Of a DNA stretch of 63,525 nucleotides, positions 47,292 through 56,862 are shown piece after piece (position 1 is the stretch's first letter; each line of letters starts with the position of its first letter). A program made the position numbers and the translations under genes. Below the pieces are notes generated by a model. That model saw only the letters and a program-made list of their open reading frames with translations, did not search any database and was not told the origin of the DNA. Source of the DNA: Mangrovicoccus algicola (GTDB lineage: Bacteria; Pseudomonadota; Alphaproteobacteria; Rhodobacterales; Rhodobacteraceae); the NCBI RefSeq assembly GCF_014903745.1, contig NZ_JACVXA010000016.1, positions 1-63,525 of the forward strand, read 5' to 3'.

Positions 47292-48358
47292 GCACCTCCT
47301 TCCTGGCGGGAGCGCCTGCGCCGGAACAGGTCGACCAGCGCGATGACGATGCCCTTCGGCGCGACCAGCACCGTGATCACCAGCAATGCCCCCATCACGA
47401 TCAGCGCGTACTGGCTGCCATGGATGGTCAGCGACTGGAAGATGACCAGCACGGCCAGCGTGCCGATCATCGTCGTCGTCAGGTCGGTGCGCCCCCCGAC
47501 GGCCACCCAGACGATGGGCAGCGATGCCGCCGTCATCCCCATGGAGGCGGGCGTGATGTAATTGCCCCACGAGGTGTAGAGGACCCCCGACAGGCCGGCC
47601 AGGGCCGAGCCTATGACGAATGTCGCAAGCTGGTACTTGCGGATGTCGTAGCCCAGCATCTCGGCGCGCATCGGGTTCTCGCGGATCGCCACGATCACGT
47701 TGCCGAAACGCGAATTCACCAGGATCCTGAGGCCCAGATACACCACCACCAGAAGCGCGAGCGTGACATAGTAGAGCGCAACATCCGGATAGAGGGTGAT
47801 ATCGCCGCCGAACCACGGGATGGTCAGCGAGGGCATCGCCCCCATGCCGTTGAACCCGTTCAGGCGCGCGGCCCCGATTGCCCATTGCGGCCCGGCCGTC
47901 TGCGCCATGAACCGCTCCAGCACCAGTGTCACCGACAGGGTGACGATCCCCAGGAAGACGCCGCTGATCCGTCCGAAGAACAGGAAATATCCCAGGATCG
48001 CGGCAAACAGCGCGCTGATCCCCACGGCCAGAACCAGGGACAGGAGCGTCAGCCCGTAGGCATCGCCGAGATTGATCGTCAGCACGCCATAGGAATAGCC
48101 CGCCACCCCGAAGAAGGCCGTCTGACCAAAGCTCAGCGCCCCGCCATAGCCCCAGATCAAGCTCAGCCCCATCGCCATGAAGAGCCAGTTGAAGAAGTAG
48201 ACATTGTTGCCGACATCATAGCTGTCGGCGAAGAACGGGTAGGCGATGGCCCCCAGCAGCACCAACCCGAAGCCTGTCCAGAAGCCGGGCCCGCGGCCCA
48301 TGGTCTGCGGCCCCTCGACGAGGCGCAGTATGGAGGCACGACGCGAAGAGTCGAGCAT
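47288..48358 (-). CDS. branched-chain/urea-type ABC permease (UrtC-like)
   Basis: The 356-residue membrane protein has about ten hydrophobic segments and the LivM/UrtC blocks IWGYGGALSFGQTAFFGVAGYS (shortened here: LSFGQTAFFGVAGY) and RENPMRAEMLGYDIRKYQL. It lies 1 nt after the UrtB-like gene and overlaps the UrtD-like gene. It forms the translocation path with the preceding permease. Confidence 0.93.
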   Translation of the reverse strand: MLDSSRRASILRLVEGPQTMGRGPGFWTGFGLVLLGAIAYPFFADSYDVGNNVYFFNWLFMAMGLSLIWGYGGALSFGQTAFFGVAGYSYGVLTINLGDAYGLTLLSLVLAVGISALFAAILGYFLFFGRISGVFLGIVTLSVTLVLERFMAQTAGPQWAIGAARLNGFNGMGAMPSLTIPWFGGDITLYPDVALYYVTLALLVVVYLGLRILVNSRFGNVIVAIRENPMRAEMLGYDIRKYQLATFVIGSALAGLSGVLYTSWGNYITPASMGMTAASLPIVWVAVGGRTDLTTTMIGTLAVLVIFQSLTIHGSQYALIVMGALLVITVLVAPKGIVIALVDLFRRRRSRQEGGA

Positions 48359-48359
48359 G

Positions 48360-49232
48360 TCAGGCCCTTTCTTTCAGGATCTTGCCGCTGATGCCGCGCG
48401 GCAGGATGCGGATCACGATGATGACGGCGATGAGCATGCCGATCTGGCCTGCAAGCTGCCCCTGCCACGAGGTCAGCGTGGCCTTGATCAGGCCCAGCAC
48501 GACCGCCGCGGGCGCGGTGCCCAGGAAGATGTCGGCGCCGCCCACGACAACGGTCACGAAGGCCTCGACCATGAATGCCGCTCCCATGGTCGGCACCAGG
48601 GTCATCGTCGGGGCGTAAAGCCCCCCGGCAAGCCCCGCGAGGGCCGCGCCCAGGCCGAAGGTCAGGCTGTAGACGAGGTTGGTGTTCACGCCGAGGGCCT
48701 CGGCCACATGCGGCACCTGGATCGTGGCGCGTGCCAGGATCCCGAACCGGGTCTTCGTGAACATCAGCCACAGGGCCGCCAGCGTCGCCAGCGCCATCCC
48801 CATCAGCACGACGCGGTAGGTGGAATAGGAGTAATCCCCCACGACGAAGCTGCCGAGCGGCGTTCCGCTGCCCGCCATGGTCGTGCCCAGCACGATCAGC
48901 GTGCCCTGGGTGACGATCATGGAGATCCCCCAGGTGGCCACGATCGTGTCCAGCGGGCGCTTGTAGAGCGGACGGATCACCACCAGCTCGACGATCATGC
49001 CGGCGATGCCCGCGGCGAGCGAACCGGCCGCGATGGCGACGGGCAGCGGCAGGCCCATATGCGCCACCGAAGTCGAGACATAGGCCCCGCAGAGGATGAA
49101 CTCGCCATGCGCCAGGTTGATGACGCCCATCATGCCGAAAATCACGGCAAGGCCGCAGGCACTCAGGACCAGGAAGGCGAAGGCATCGCCGAACTGGTAC
49201 AGGAAACTGAATATCGCGTAGAGGAACTCCAC
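48360..49232 (-). CDS. branched-chain/urea-type ABC permease (UrtB-like)
   Basis: The 290-residue LivH/UrtB-family permease has FGMMGVINLAHGEFILCGAY, the HGEF motif typical of the family, and IVATWGISMIVTQGTLIV. Its start is 121 nt after the binding-protein gene, a gap with a strong hairpin. Confidence 0.93.
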   Translation of the reverse strand: MEFLYAIFSFLYQFGDAFAFLVLSACGLAVIFGMMGVINLAHGEFILCGAYVSTSVAHMGLPLPVAIAAGSLAAGIAGMIVELVVIRPLYKRPLDTIVATWGISMIVTQGTLIVLGTTMAGSGTPLGSFVVGDYSYSTYRVVLMGMALATLAALWLMFTKTRFGILARATIQVPHVAEALGVNTNLVYSLTFGLGAALAGLAGGLYAPTMTLVPTMGAAFMVEAFVTVVVGGADIFLGTAPAAVVLGLIKATLTSWQGQLAGQIGMLIAVIIVIRILPRGISGKILKERA

Positions 49233-49316
49233 GACCTTGTCCTTTCGGGAATTTTCGGTGGGACAACGCGGACACAGGCAGAGAGCGGGCGCGTCCGGGC
49301 GCCTTGCGGCAGAGAT

Positions 49317-49345
49317 GCAGAGGCGGGCACCCGGCCCGCCCCTGC
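49317..49345 (-). promoter_or_regulatory. hairpin between binding-protein and permease genes
   Basis: GCAG, one mismatch, GGCGGGC (49317-49328) pairs with GCCCGCC, one mismatch, CTGC (49334-49345) around a 5-nt loop, about 8 nt after the binding-protein stop. It lacks a U-run. It is the third hairpin in this window at the same place in a transporter operon. Confidence 0.55.
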
Positions 49346-49353
49346 GGTTCGGC

Positions 49354-50589
49354 TCAGTTGCTGGGATTGCTCGAGGGGGTGTATTGCGCGCTCGGGTCTT
49401 CCTGGGTCAGGTCGCAGCCGATATCGCCCAGCCAATAGGGCTGGATCGCATCCCATTTCTTCGGGAATTCGATCGAGTGATCCTCGGTCACATGTGCAAG
49501 ATAGATCGTGTGCGACGCGTGCTGGCTTTTGGGGTCGATGCACATTTCGCCCTCGGGCGCGTCATAGCACAGCGTGCCATCGGCCAGGGTCGCGCGCACG
49601 TCTTCCAGCTCGGTCGACCCATCGGCGCGTTCCACCATCTCCTTGTAGAGATAGACCGCGGCATAGGAATTCTCGGCTTCCTGGTTGATATAGGGCTCGT
49701 CGGGGAACATCGCGCGGAACCGCTCGACGAAGGCCTGGCTTTCCGGCGTGTCGATTTCCTCGACATAGTTCACCGTTGCATACATGTCCTTGAGGCTGGG
49801 CGCGGTGAAGCGCTTGTGCTCGTAGCCCTGTCCGACATTGACCGAGGATGCCATCGGCAGATCGACATTCGCGGCGCCTGCCTGTTCGTAGTAGGAAGAC
49901 TGCGCGGTGCCCACCAGCAGCGTCACCACGAAATCGGGCTTGGCCGCCTGAATGTTCTGGATGGTCTGCGAGAATTGCGACACGCCCAGCGGAATGAACT
50001 CTTCGCCGACCATCTCGCCACCATTCTCGGCGACGATGTTGCGCACCCATTCCGCCGAGATCTGGCCGAAATTGTAGTCGGCCGCGATCGTGTAGACATT
50101 GGGTCCGTAGGTTTCCATCATGTAGGGCAGCAGCGTCGAGAACTGCTGCTCCGGCACCGCCCCGGTGACGATCATGTTGGCATCGCAGACGCCGCCCTCA
50201 TACTGGTTGTTGTAGAAGGCAAGCCCGTCGAACTGGTTGACGATCGGGCGATAGGCCTCGCGAGAGGCCGAGGAGAAGCCCGCGAAGACCACGTCCACCT
50301 TGTCCCGCTGCAGCGCGCGGCGCATGAATTCCTGATACCGCGTGTTGTCGGACTGGGTGTCATAGGTGACCATCTCGATCGGACGCCCGGCAATGCCGCC
50401 GGCCGCGTTGATCTCGGAGACGGCCAGCTCGATCCCGTGGACCTTGCCGATGGTCGCCAGTGCAAAATCTCCCGACTGGTCTTCCAGGACGCCCAGCTTG
50501 ATCGGCTCGGCATCCTGCGCCATCGCGCCGCCTGCAACAGACAATAGGGTAGCGAGCACCGAAGCGGTGCTTTTCAGATTTTTCTTCAT
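49354..50589 (-). CDS. ABC solute-binding protein for amides/urea (UrtA/FmdD-like)
   Basis: The 411-residue periplasmic binding protein (Peripla_BP_5 type) has a signal peptide (SVLATLLSVAGGAMAQ) and PIKLGVLEDQSGDFALATIG, INAAGGIAGRPIEMV and AFYNNQYEGGVCDANMI, close to UrtA/FmdD/AmiC proteins. It delivers short amides or urea to the UrtBCDE-like complex. It starts 29 nt after amiR. Confidence 0.92.
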   Translation of the reverse strand: MKKNLKSTASVLATLLSVAGGAMAQDAEPIKLGVLEDQSGDFALATIGKVHGIELAVSEINAAGGIAGRPIEMVTYDTQSDNTRYQEFMRRALQRDKVDVVFAGFSSASREAYRPIVNQFDGLAFYNNQYEGGVCDANMIVTGAVPEQQFSTLLPYMMETYGPNVYTIAADYNFGQISAEWVRNIVAENGGEMVGEEFIPLGVSQFSQTIQNIQAAKPDFVVTLLVGTAQSSYYEQAGAANVDLPMASSVNVGQGYEHKRFTAPSLKDMYATVNYVEEIDTPESQAFVERFRAMFPDEPYINQEAENSYAAVYLYKEMVERADGSTELEDVRATLADGTLCYDAPEGEMCIDPKSQHASHTIYLAHVTEDHSIEFPKKWDAIQPYWLGDIGCDLTQEDPSAQYTPSSNPSN

Positions 50590-50618
50590 TTTTCAACTCC
50601 TTGTTGGGATTTCAGGTG

Positions 50619-51278
50619 CTATTTCAGGGGGTGCCCCGCACCGTTTGCAATGGATGCCCGGATTGGCTCCGGGTCGTCTGTCACCTGCATGAAGCTCTCG
50701 CAGTGATCCTCGATGCTGGTGCGTGCGCGCATCGCCTGCTTGCGCAGGATCTCGTAGGCGGCATCTTCGTCGAGCCCCTGCATCCGCATCACTGCGTTGA
50801 CCGCGCGCAGGACCCAGATGCGTTTGCGTCTGCGTTCGCGCATGTCCTCAAGGACCGCGCTGCTCTGCAGGGCTGCGGCATGGGAATTGACGGCCAGATA
50901 CAGCGAGGAATAGACCGCGCCGCCCTGCAGCGGCTTGGTCAGAAGGCTGCCGACCCCCAATTGCACGAGGCCGCGCAGGCGGCTCGGAGCTTCGCTGCCG
51001 ACCAGTCCCACGACCGGGCAAGGCGGCAGCCCCGCGGCAAGGTCCTCCCGCGCCCAGTCCTCGGGCAGCGACAGGTCACCGTCGAGGAACAGCACCGCAT
51101 CCTCGCAGGCTGCGATCGGCGGCAATGTCACAACGTCACGCTCCGACACGGGGAGGATGGCGGGCAGCAGTCCGAGCCGCGGCAGGACACGTGCCAGAAG
51201 CTCGCCCGCCCTGCGATCATGGGTGATGACATGGGCCTGACGTCCGCGGAAATTCTGGACAATGCGGGCTGTCTTCAT
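50619..51278 (-). CDS. amiR: ANTAR-domain antitermination regulator AmiR
   Basis: The 219-residue protein has an N-terminal pseudo-receiver without a clear phosphoacceptor cluster and a C-terminal ANTAR domain (VLRAVNAVMRMQGLDEDAAY, EILRKQAMRAR). AmiR binds leader RNA and prevents early transcription termination in amidase operons; AmiC holds it inactive until an amide binds. It overlaps amiC by 4 nt, as in Pseudomonas. I could not identify its RNA target. Confidence 0.9.
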   Translation of the reverse strand: MKTARIVQNFRGRQAHVITHDRRAGELLARVLPRLGLLPAILPVSERDVVTLPPIAACEDAVLFLDGDLSLPEDWAREDLAAGLPPCPVVGLVGSEAPSRLRGLVQLGVGSLLTKPLQGGAVYSSLYLAVNSHAAALQSSAVLEDMRERRRKRIWVLRAVNAVMRMQGLDEDAAYEILRKQAMRARTSIEDHCESFMQVTDDPEPIRASIANGAGHPLK

Positions 51279-52432
51279 TTCACGATCCTCACATTGGCTC
51301 TTGCCGGGCGCGGCGCGCAGGTCATGGACCCGACCAGATAGGGGTCCGGCTCGACGGGGGCGCCCGTGTCGAGAAGGATGTCGAACTCGAAGTCCTTGCG
51401 TGACACGGCGATCCGCGGTGTCAGGCTGGCATGGAAGGACAGGGGGTCGATGGTGACGCAGCCCTGGGGCGCCTCGAACGAACGTCCCGCCACGGCCTCG
51501 CGCACGGCATCGGCCTCATCGCTGCCCGCCTCCGCGATGGCCAGTGCCATCAGGTGAATGGCGATATAGGCGGCCTCGGCTTCGGCGGAAACGCGCGGCC
51601 CTTCGGGATAGGCGGCGTGATAGGCCGCCACGAACGCGGCATTGCAGCTGCTCTGAAGGGACGAGAAATAGACGCTGGAGCTGATCTGCCCGTCGGCGCT
51701 GTCGGCGCCGATCTCTTCCAGCTCAGGTTCGGACAGGTTGCAGCTTGCTACCGGTACCTCACGCGGCTGATCTATTCCGCGCGCCTGACAGGCGGCGCGC
51801 AGCGTGCGAAACAAGGTGTAGGACGACACGCCGATCAGCGCGTTGAACACGAAATCGGGCCTCAGCTCGAGGATCTCGTCGACGATCGCGTCAAGATCGG
51901 TATCCCCCACCGCCATGTAGCGCTCGGCCAGAACAGTGCCGCCGCGCCGCTGCAAGCCGTCGCGCATCACGCGATTGCTTTCCCAGCCCCAAATGTAATT
52001 CGAGCCGACGCAATAGGCACGCTGGCCGAACCGGCCGCAAAGATAATCGATCAGCGGCGACATGTGATGATTGGGCGCCGCACCCGTATAGATGACGTTG
52101 GTCGCGCTTTCGAAACCTTCGTAATGGGTTGGATACCACAAAAGGGCATCATGCTTTTCGAATAGCGGAATGACTTCCTTGCGCGAGGACGAGGTATAGC
52201 AGCCGCAGACATGCCGGATACCTTTGCCCAGCATGGACTTCACATCGCTCGCGTAATTTTCGAGCCGCCCCCCGGGGTCGCGGATCTCGGGGATCAGAGA
52301 CACGGCACCTTTCGGGTCTGCGTTGATCTCGCTGCAGGCAAGCATCGCGCCATTGAGCTGCGAATGGGCGATCGTGCCATAGGGCCCGGTGCGGGAAAAC
52401 AAAATGCCGATCTGAATTTCTGTACGGACCAT
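51275..52432 (-). CDS. amiC: AmiC-type amide-sensing negative regulator
   Basis: This protein of 385 residues is a cytoplasmic Peripla_BP_5-fold amide sensor: QIGILFSRTGPYGTIAHSQL, GCYTSSSRKEVIPLFEKHDA, LLWYPTHYEGFES and SNYIWGWESNRVMRDGLQRR are AmiC signatures. There is no signal peptide, in line with regulation of AmiR in the cytoplasm. I prefer ATG 52432 (GGAAACG ribosome site) over 52495. It is the first gene of a minus-strand series running to the amidase at 43126. Confidence 0.92.
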   Translation of the reverse strand: MVRTEIQIGILFSRTGPYGTIAHSQLNGAMLACSEINADPKGAVSLIPEIRDPGGRLENYASDVKSMLGKGIRHVCGCYTSSSRKEVIPLFEKHDALLWYPTHYEGFESATNVIYTGAAPNHHMSPLIDYLCGRFGQRAYCVGSNYIWGWESNRVMRDGLQRRGGTVLAERYMAVGDTDLDAIVDEILELRPDFVFNALIGVSSYTLFRTLRAACQARGIDQPREVPVASCNLSEPELEEIGADSADGQISSSVYFSSLQSSCNAAFVAAYHAAYPEGPRVSAEAEAAYIAIHLMALAIAEAGSDEADAVREAVAGRSFEAPQGCVTIDPLSFHASLTPRIAVSRKDFEFDILLDTGAPVEPDPYLVGSMTCAPRPARANVRIVK

Positions 52433-53176
52433 CTTCGTTTCCAACGACGAGAAGCCCCAGAAGCATTTCTGCTTTTGGAGCGCATTTGCTGACATATCTG
52501 GGATTTGGGAATGACGTTGTACGAGCGCATTTGCTCTCCGCCACGTAGAGACGCTATGAAGCGGTCACACGTCTGTCAATTGCCCTGAGGACCTGATTGG
52601 CCGGATCAGTCGCGCCGATTAAACTTCGTTCAGCTCGCGGCTATTTGGTCAAAAGTTACGCGGATCTTGTTTTTCCGATCGGGGACATTCCCGAGAGTCA
52701 GGTCGTGGCAAGCAACGCCTATGGTTATCCTCGTCTCACGCAGCTCCTGAATGTCGACTCCAAGCAGTTCGCCTTCATGCGCCGGCTGGCCGACCTGGCC
52801 ACTTCGCAATAGCCGCAGGTGCCTGATGAAGCGCCTTCAAGGTAGTCAGCGGTCTCCGCGACGGGAAAGACCTTGAATAGCCCCGTGTTTCTTAGACGCC
52901 TTCTTGTCTCAGTTTCTGCTGCCGCTCGAACGCGACAGGCGATGGACATATGTCGACCATCCGCCTGGCCACGTTCCTCGTCGTCGTGGCAATCCGGGTG
53001 CGGGAGGAGGCGATGCAATAGCAGGGCATCAGCGATCCGCGGGGGCGGGAATTCCGTCACCGCGGCGCAGCAAGTTCTGAGCCGCGCTCCGCCCTTTCGC
53101 CATGAACGACTTCATATCAATACGTTAAGTGTAGTTAAGACGGTTTTGCGGAAGTGGATATGATCTTGAATTGGTG
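52433..53176. other. 744-nt stretch without a recognised gene
   Basis: It holds the amiC promoter region. A plus-strand frame at 52597-52812 (71 codons, containing GYPRLTQLLNVDSKQFAFMR) looks protein-like but matches no family I recognise; it may be a fragment. The rest shows no clear signal. Confidence 0.35.
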
Positions 53177-53506
53177 TCAGAGATGCGCCTCAGCCTCGAA
53201 CCGCGCGCGGTTCGGCGTGACGATGGCGGTGGAGGTGGCGGTTTCGGAGAAATCCGCGTCGGCTCCGTAGATGTCGAGGGCGACGCCTGTGGCCAGCTGC
53301 TCGGGCGTCCCGTCGAAGACGATCCGCCCGTCGAGCATGCCGATGATCCGGTCGCAGTAGCGCCTCGCGGTGTCCAGCATGTGGAGGTTGGCGATTACCA
53401 TGCGGCCGATGACGCCGATCATTGCCGGTTCCCGCATCTCGAAGCTGGCCCGGTTCACGGCCGTTCTTGCGCCGAAGTGCCGAGTGAGTGTCTCGACCTG
53501 AAGCAC
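53177..53506 (-). pseudogene. phnC: phosphonate ABC transporter ATPase, internally deleted
   Basis: The frame starts with GTG and reads [20 protein letters not shown]...MIGVIGR, the PhnC start up to just before Walker A, then jumps to [20 protein letters not shown] and the PhnC C-terminus ([17 protein letters not shown]). Walker A lysine, signature and Walker B, about 150-170 residues, are missing. The deletion is in frame, near 53405. It cannot hydrolyse ATP. It is a relic of a phosphonate import locus 8 kb from a phosphonate monoester hydrolase-like gene. Confidence 0.88.
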
Positions 53507-53760
53507 GCGTCATCCTTTGTTCAGCGGCGTTGCTAGGCTGGGTCGAAAACGGAAGCGTGACGGGTTTGCGAATGAAATGTGCAGATTGCCGGAAGGGTCG
53601 CCGATGTCCCGGATGGGTTTGCTGCCGCTTTCGGGGCGGACGCGCCCCGACGAGCGACGGCCGGGGGCTGCGCCGGGCTCAGGCGCGACGCTGTCGCGCG
53701 GAGCACCGGGCCGGGTCCTGGACCACCGGCCCGTTGGTGCCTCCGCGGAAACGAACCAGG

Positions 53761-54927
53761 TCAGAACGCAAAATCCTGCAACGGCAGCCACGCGGCGCCG
53801 ATGCAAGAGGCGTCGTCCCCGACCTGCGACAGGATCAGGTCCGGCAGGCGCCGGGCAAATCCGTAGCGCTTGCGCCGGAAGTAGGTGGACCTTTCGGCCA
53901 ACTTGCTTGCCAGGTTCACCGGGGCATCCCCCCCCAGGACGATGCAATCAGGATCGATCAGACCGGAAATGGCGCTGATCATGCTGTCGAACTGAGGCTG
54001 CACGCGCCGAAGCCAGTCTTCGACCTCCGGCCATTCCTCGGCCACCGCCCGGCCGAGATCGGGCAGGCCTGCGACATGGCGCCCGGACCGCCGCAGCTTT
54101 TCAATCAGAAGGCCGGGTGCGGGGCGGAGATGATAGACGGCATCGGGAAAGATCCCCCCAATTTCACCTGCATTCCCGTAGGCACCTGTCATCAGCCGTC
54201 CGTCCGAATAGATTCCCGAGCCCAACCCGTAACTCATGTCCACGTAGACGAGGCTGTCGTGCTGCTTGCCCGCGCCGAACATGGCTTCGCCCAGGGCGGC
54301 GGCGCTGGACGTGTTCTCGGACCAGCACGGCACACCGAATCGCCGCGACACGCGGGGCGCGATCTCGACCTTCGACCAGTGCGACAGGGTATGGGGGGGG
54401 CTGTAGCGCCAGTCCGCGATCACGTAGCCCGCAATCGCGAAGCCTATCCCCAGGACGTCGTCCCGGGAAAACTCCATCTCCTCCAGAAGCTCCGTGAAAC
54501 AGGCGTCGATCCGGTCGAGGACGTCATCCACCGGGTCTCCGTCGATCTCGAATGAGCGCATCTTTTGGCCACCCGCGAAATCGCTGCAGGAGATCCCGAC
54601 CCTGCTGGTACTCAGGGCGACGCCGAGGGAACAGGCGAAGCGCGGGTTGAGGCGAACGCTCGGGCTTGGCTGGCCGCGTCGGCCGGCCGCCGCGCGACCG
54701 AAGACGATCAGCCCGTCATCCAGCAAGCCGCCGAGCAGCCGATGCACCGATTGCTGGGCGAGATCCATGTCAGCGCCGATTTCCGCCCGTGTCACGTCGG
54801 GCCTGCGCCGGACGATAGACAGAAGGCGCCGTTCGCTGGGCCGGACCAGGCCGCCCTCGTGCCGGCGAAAGCGCTCCGGAAGAAGCGTCTCTGGTGCAAC
54901 GGGAAAGCAATTCTGCGGCATCGACAT
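53761..54927 (-). CDS. ROK-family transcriptional regulator
   Basis: The 388-residue NagC/XylR-type ROK protein has an N-terminal winged helix (TRAEIGADMDLAQQSVHRLL) and a sugar-kinase-like domain (LGIGFAIAGYVIADW, VYVDMSYGLGSGIYSDGRLM, YGNAGEIGGIFPD). The usual ROK zinc motif CxCGxxGC is absent after the GEIGG segment. It lies 82 nt downstream of the FGE gene and probably controls the operon at 55-63 kb. ATG 54927 is preferred to the longer frame. Confidence 0.9.
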   Translation of the reverse strand: MSMPQNCFPVAPETLLPERFRRHEGGLVRPSERRLLSIVRRRPDVTRAEIGADMDLAQQSVHRLLGGLLDDGLIVFGRAAAGRRGQPSPSVRLNPRFACSLGVALSTSRVGISCSDFAGGQKMRSFEIDGDPVDDVLDRIDACFTELLEEMEFSRDDVLGIGFAIAGYVIADWRYSPPHTLSHWSKVEIAPRVSRRFGVPCWSENTSSAAALGEAMFGAGKQHDSLVYVDMSYGLGSGIYSDGRLMTGAYGNAGEIGGIFPDAVYHLRPAPGLLIEKLRRSGRHVAGLPDLGRAVAEEWPEVEDWLRRVQPQFDSMISAISGLIDPDCIVLGGDAPVNLASKLAERSTYFRRKRYGFARRLPDLILSQVGDDASCIGAAWLPLQDFAF

Positions 54928-55009
54928 ACGAAACAGTCCATTCGGATTTCCGGAGCTGATGGCGGAACGTCTTGCCCGGGGCAAGCGCCCATCTGGACGT
55001 CTCCGCGAA

Positions 55010-55978
55010 CTAGGCCCCGCAGGCCACGCGGAAACCGGCATGGCCGGTGGTGCTGTCGGGCGTGTTCCGGGTGCGGGAATGGACGTGATACCGGTCGCAA
55101 TAGCTGGCGTGGCACAGGTAGGACCCCCCGCGCTGCACACGCTCCGTCCCCGCCCGCGGCACCTGGGCGCCGCCCGGCAAGGGCCCGAAACGGTCCGCGG
55201 CCCATTCCCAGACATTTCCCGTCATGTTGAACAGCCCGTAGCCGTTCGGAGCGAAGCTGTCCGCCGCGACGGTACCGCGCCAATCCTGCCCGGTGGCGGG
55301 CGCATCGGGAAAGGTGCCCTCGAAGGTATTCATCGCCTGTTGCCCGCCCGGCCGGAACGCGTTGCCCCAGGGAAACTTCCGGCGCGCCAGGCCGCCGCGG
55401 GCGGCGCGTTCCCACTCCACCTCGGAGGGCAGGCGCAGCCCGGACCACCGGCAATAGGCCAAGGCGTCGAACCAGGCGATGTGAACCGCCGGATGATCCG
55501 CCCGTCCGTCGGTGCCCGAGCCAGGGCCCTCGGGCGCCGCCCAGCATGCGCCCTCAACCGCGTGCCACCAGGGCATCCCCAGCGGCGCGCGGGGATGGGC
55601 CTGCGGCCGGGCCACCAGCAGGTGAAACACGAAGCTCCAGCCTTCGGTTTCGGCCACCGTCCGGTAGCCCGTCGCCGCGACGAAGCGTCCGAACTGTGCG
55701 TTGGTCACCGAGGTGGGCGCGATCCGGAACGGCGCGACCTTCACCTTGCGCCGGGGCGCATCCAGGTCACCGGCGTAGCGCGACATGCGGGCTCCCATCT
55801 CGAAGAAGCCCCCGGGAACGGGCCGCAGCATCTGGCGCAGCTCCGCCTGCACCTCCGGCGGCGCCGGGAGGACATCGAGGGCCCGCCGCAGATGCGCGTC
55901 CTCGTCGGCAGAGGCCGCGCCGGCGGGCCCGCAGCAGGAGGCGCTCGCGGCGGGGTCGGCCGTCATGCAACCGCTCAT
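55010..55978 (-). CDS. formylglycine-generating enzyme (sulfatase maturase), copy 2
   Basis: The 322-residue FGE has active-site cysteines Cys289 and Cys294 in LCHASYCDRYHVHSRTRN and the family blocks RLPSEVEWERAARGG, NGYGLFNMTGNVWEW and the final GFRVACGA. Near the N-terminus ASCCGPAG parallels the CCGAPG of copy 1. It overlaps the DppC-like permease gene by 4 nt and is the last gene of the operon that begins with the Cys-type hydrolase at 61420-62979, which it should activate. The two FGE copies are related but clearly different in sequence. Confidence 0.94.
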   Translation of the reverse strand: MSGCMTADPAASASCCGPAGAASADEDAHLRRALDVLPAPPEVQAELRQMLRPVPGGFFEMGARMSRYAGDLDAPRRKVKVAPFRIAPTSVTNAQFGRFVAATGYRTVAETEGWSFVFHLLVARPQAHPRAPLGMPWWHAVEGACWAAPEGPGSGTDGRADHPAVHIAWFDALAYCRWSGLRLPSEVEWERAARGGLARRKFPWGNAFRPGGQQAMNTFEGTFPDAPATGQDWRGTVAADSFAPNGYGLFNMTGNVWEWAADRFGPLPGGAQVPRAGTERVQRGGSYLCHASYCDRYHVHSRTRNTPDSTTGHAGFRVACGA

Positions 55979-56862
55979 GCGCGCTGGCCGGGGTCAAGCT
56001 GGTCGCGCATCCAGTCGCCCAGCATGCTGATGGCAAGCGTCGTGAGCACGATCACGGCGGCCGGACACAGCAACACCCAGGGCGCTGTCTGCAGGTAGGT
56101 CCGCCCATAGCCCACCATGTTGCCGAGGTCTGTATCCGGCGGCTGGATCCCCAGGCCCAGAAAGCTGAGCCCGGCTCCGGCCAGGATCACCTCGGGAAAG
56201 GCCAGCGTCGCGGAGACCACCAGCGTCGCGCCCATGTTCGGCACCATGTGACGCAGGTAGAGCCGCCCCGGCCCGGCGCCCAGCTGCTCGACCGCGCGCA
56301 TGTAGCCCTGCCCATAGGCGGCCAGCGCCAGGCCTCGCACCACCCTTGCGTGACGCTCCCAGCCGTAGAAGGCCAGCAGGAAGACCAGCAGAAGGAAGGA
56401 ATTTCCGAAGAACGCCAGCGCCGACAGCGCCAGGATGATGAAGGGCAGTGCCGCCTGCACGTCGATCAGGATCAGAACCAGCTGCTCGACAAAGCCACGG
56501 AAATGCGCCGCGAGAAGCCCCATGATCCCGCCGAAGAGCACGCCCAGGATGGTCGCTGACACAGCCAGAGACAGGCTGACCCGGATGGACACGATCAGCC
56601 GCGCCAACACGTCCCGCCCCAGCTGGTCGGTGCCCAGCGGATGGGCCCAGCTGCCCCCCATCAGGACAGGGGGCTGAAGCCGCGCCATCAGGTCCATCTC
56701 GGTGATCGTGTAGGGTTTCAGCCAATGCGCGAGCAGCGCCACGAGGATCATCAGGACCATCCAGACCATCGACAGAAGGACCGTGACCGGCACATCCGGA
56801 AGCCTCGCCCGCAGACCCGGACGCGCCGCGGCCGTCTGCATCGATACATCAGCAGGCATCAT
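55975..56862 (-). CDS. dipeptide-type ABC transporter permease, DppC-like
   Basis: The 295-residue permease has the DppC pattern HPLGTDQLGRDVLARLIVSI and the EAA-type loop AVEQLGAGPGRLYLRHMVPN. The start at 56862 is fixed by a 4-nt overlap with the DppB stop; the stop overlaps the FGE gene. The C-terminus DWMRDQLDP is typical. Confidence 0.94.
   Translation of the reverse strand: MMPADVSMQTAAARPGLRARLPDVPVTVLLSMVWMVLMILVALLAHWLKPYTITEMDLMARLQPPVLMGGSWAHPLGTDQLGRDVLARLIVSIRVSLSLAVSATILGVLFGGIMGLLAAHFRGFVEQLVLILIDVQAALPFIILALSALAFFGNSFLLLVFLLAFYGWERHARVVRGLALAAYGQGYMRAVEQLGAGPGRLYLRHMVPNMGATLVVSATLAFPEVILAGAGLSFLGLGIQPPDTDLGNMVGYGRTYLQTAPWVLLCPAAVIVLTTLAISMLGDWMRDQLDPGQRA

Noticed and set aside
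50590-50618. ANTAR target RNA between amiR and the binding-protein gene
   Set aside because: The 29-nt gap is too short for two hairpins plus a terminator.
52597-52812. A 71-codon plus-strand frame as a complete gene
   Set aside because: It looks somewhat protein-like but has no family match, no clear ribosome site and no partner; reported only as a possible fragment.
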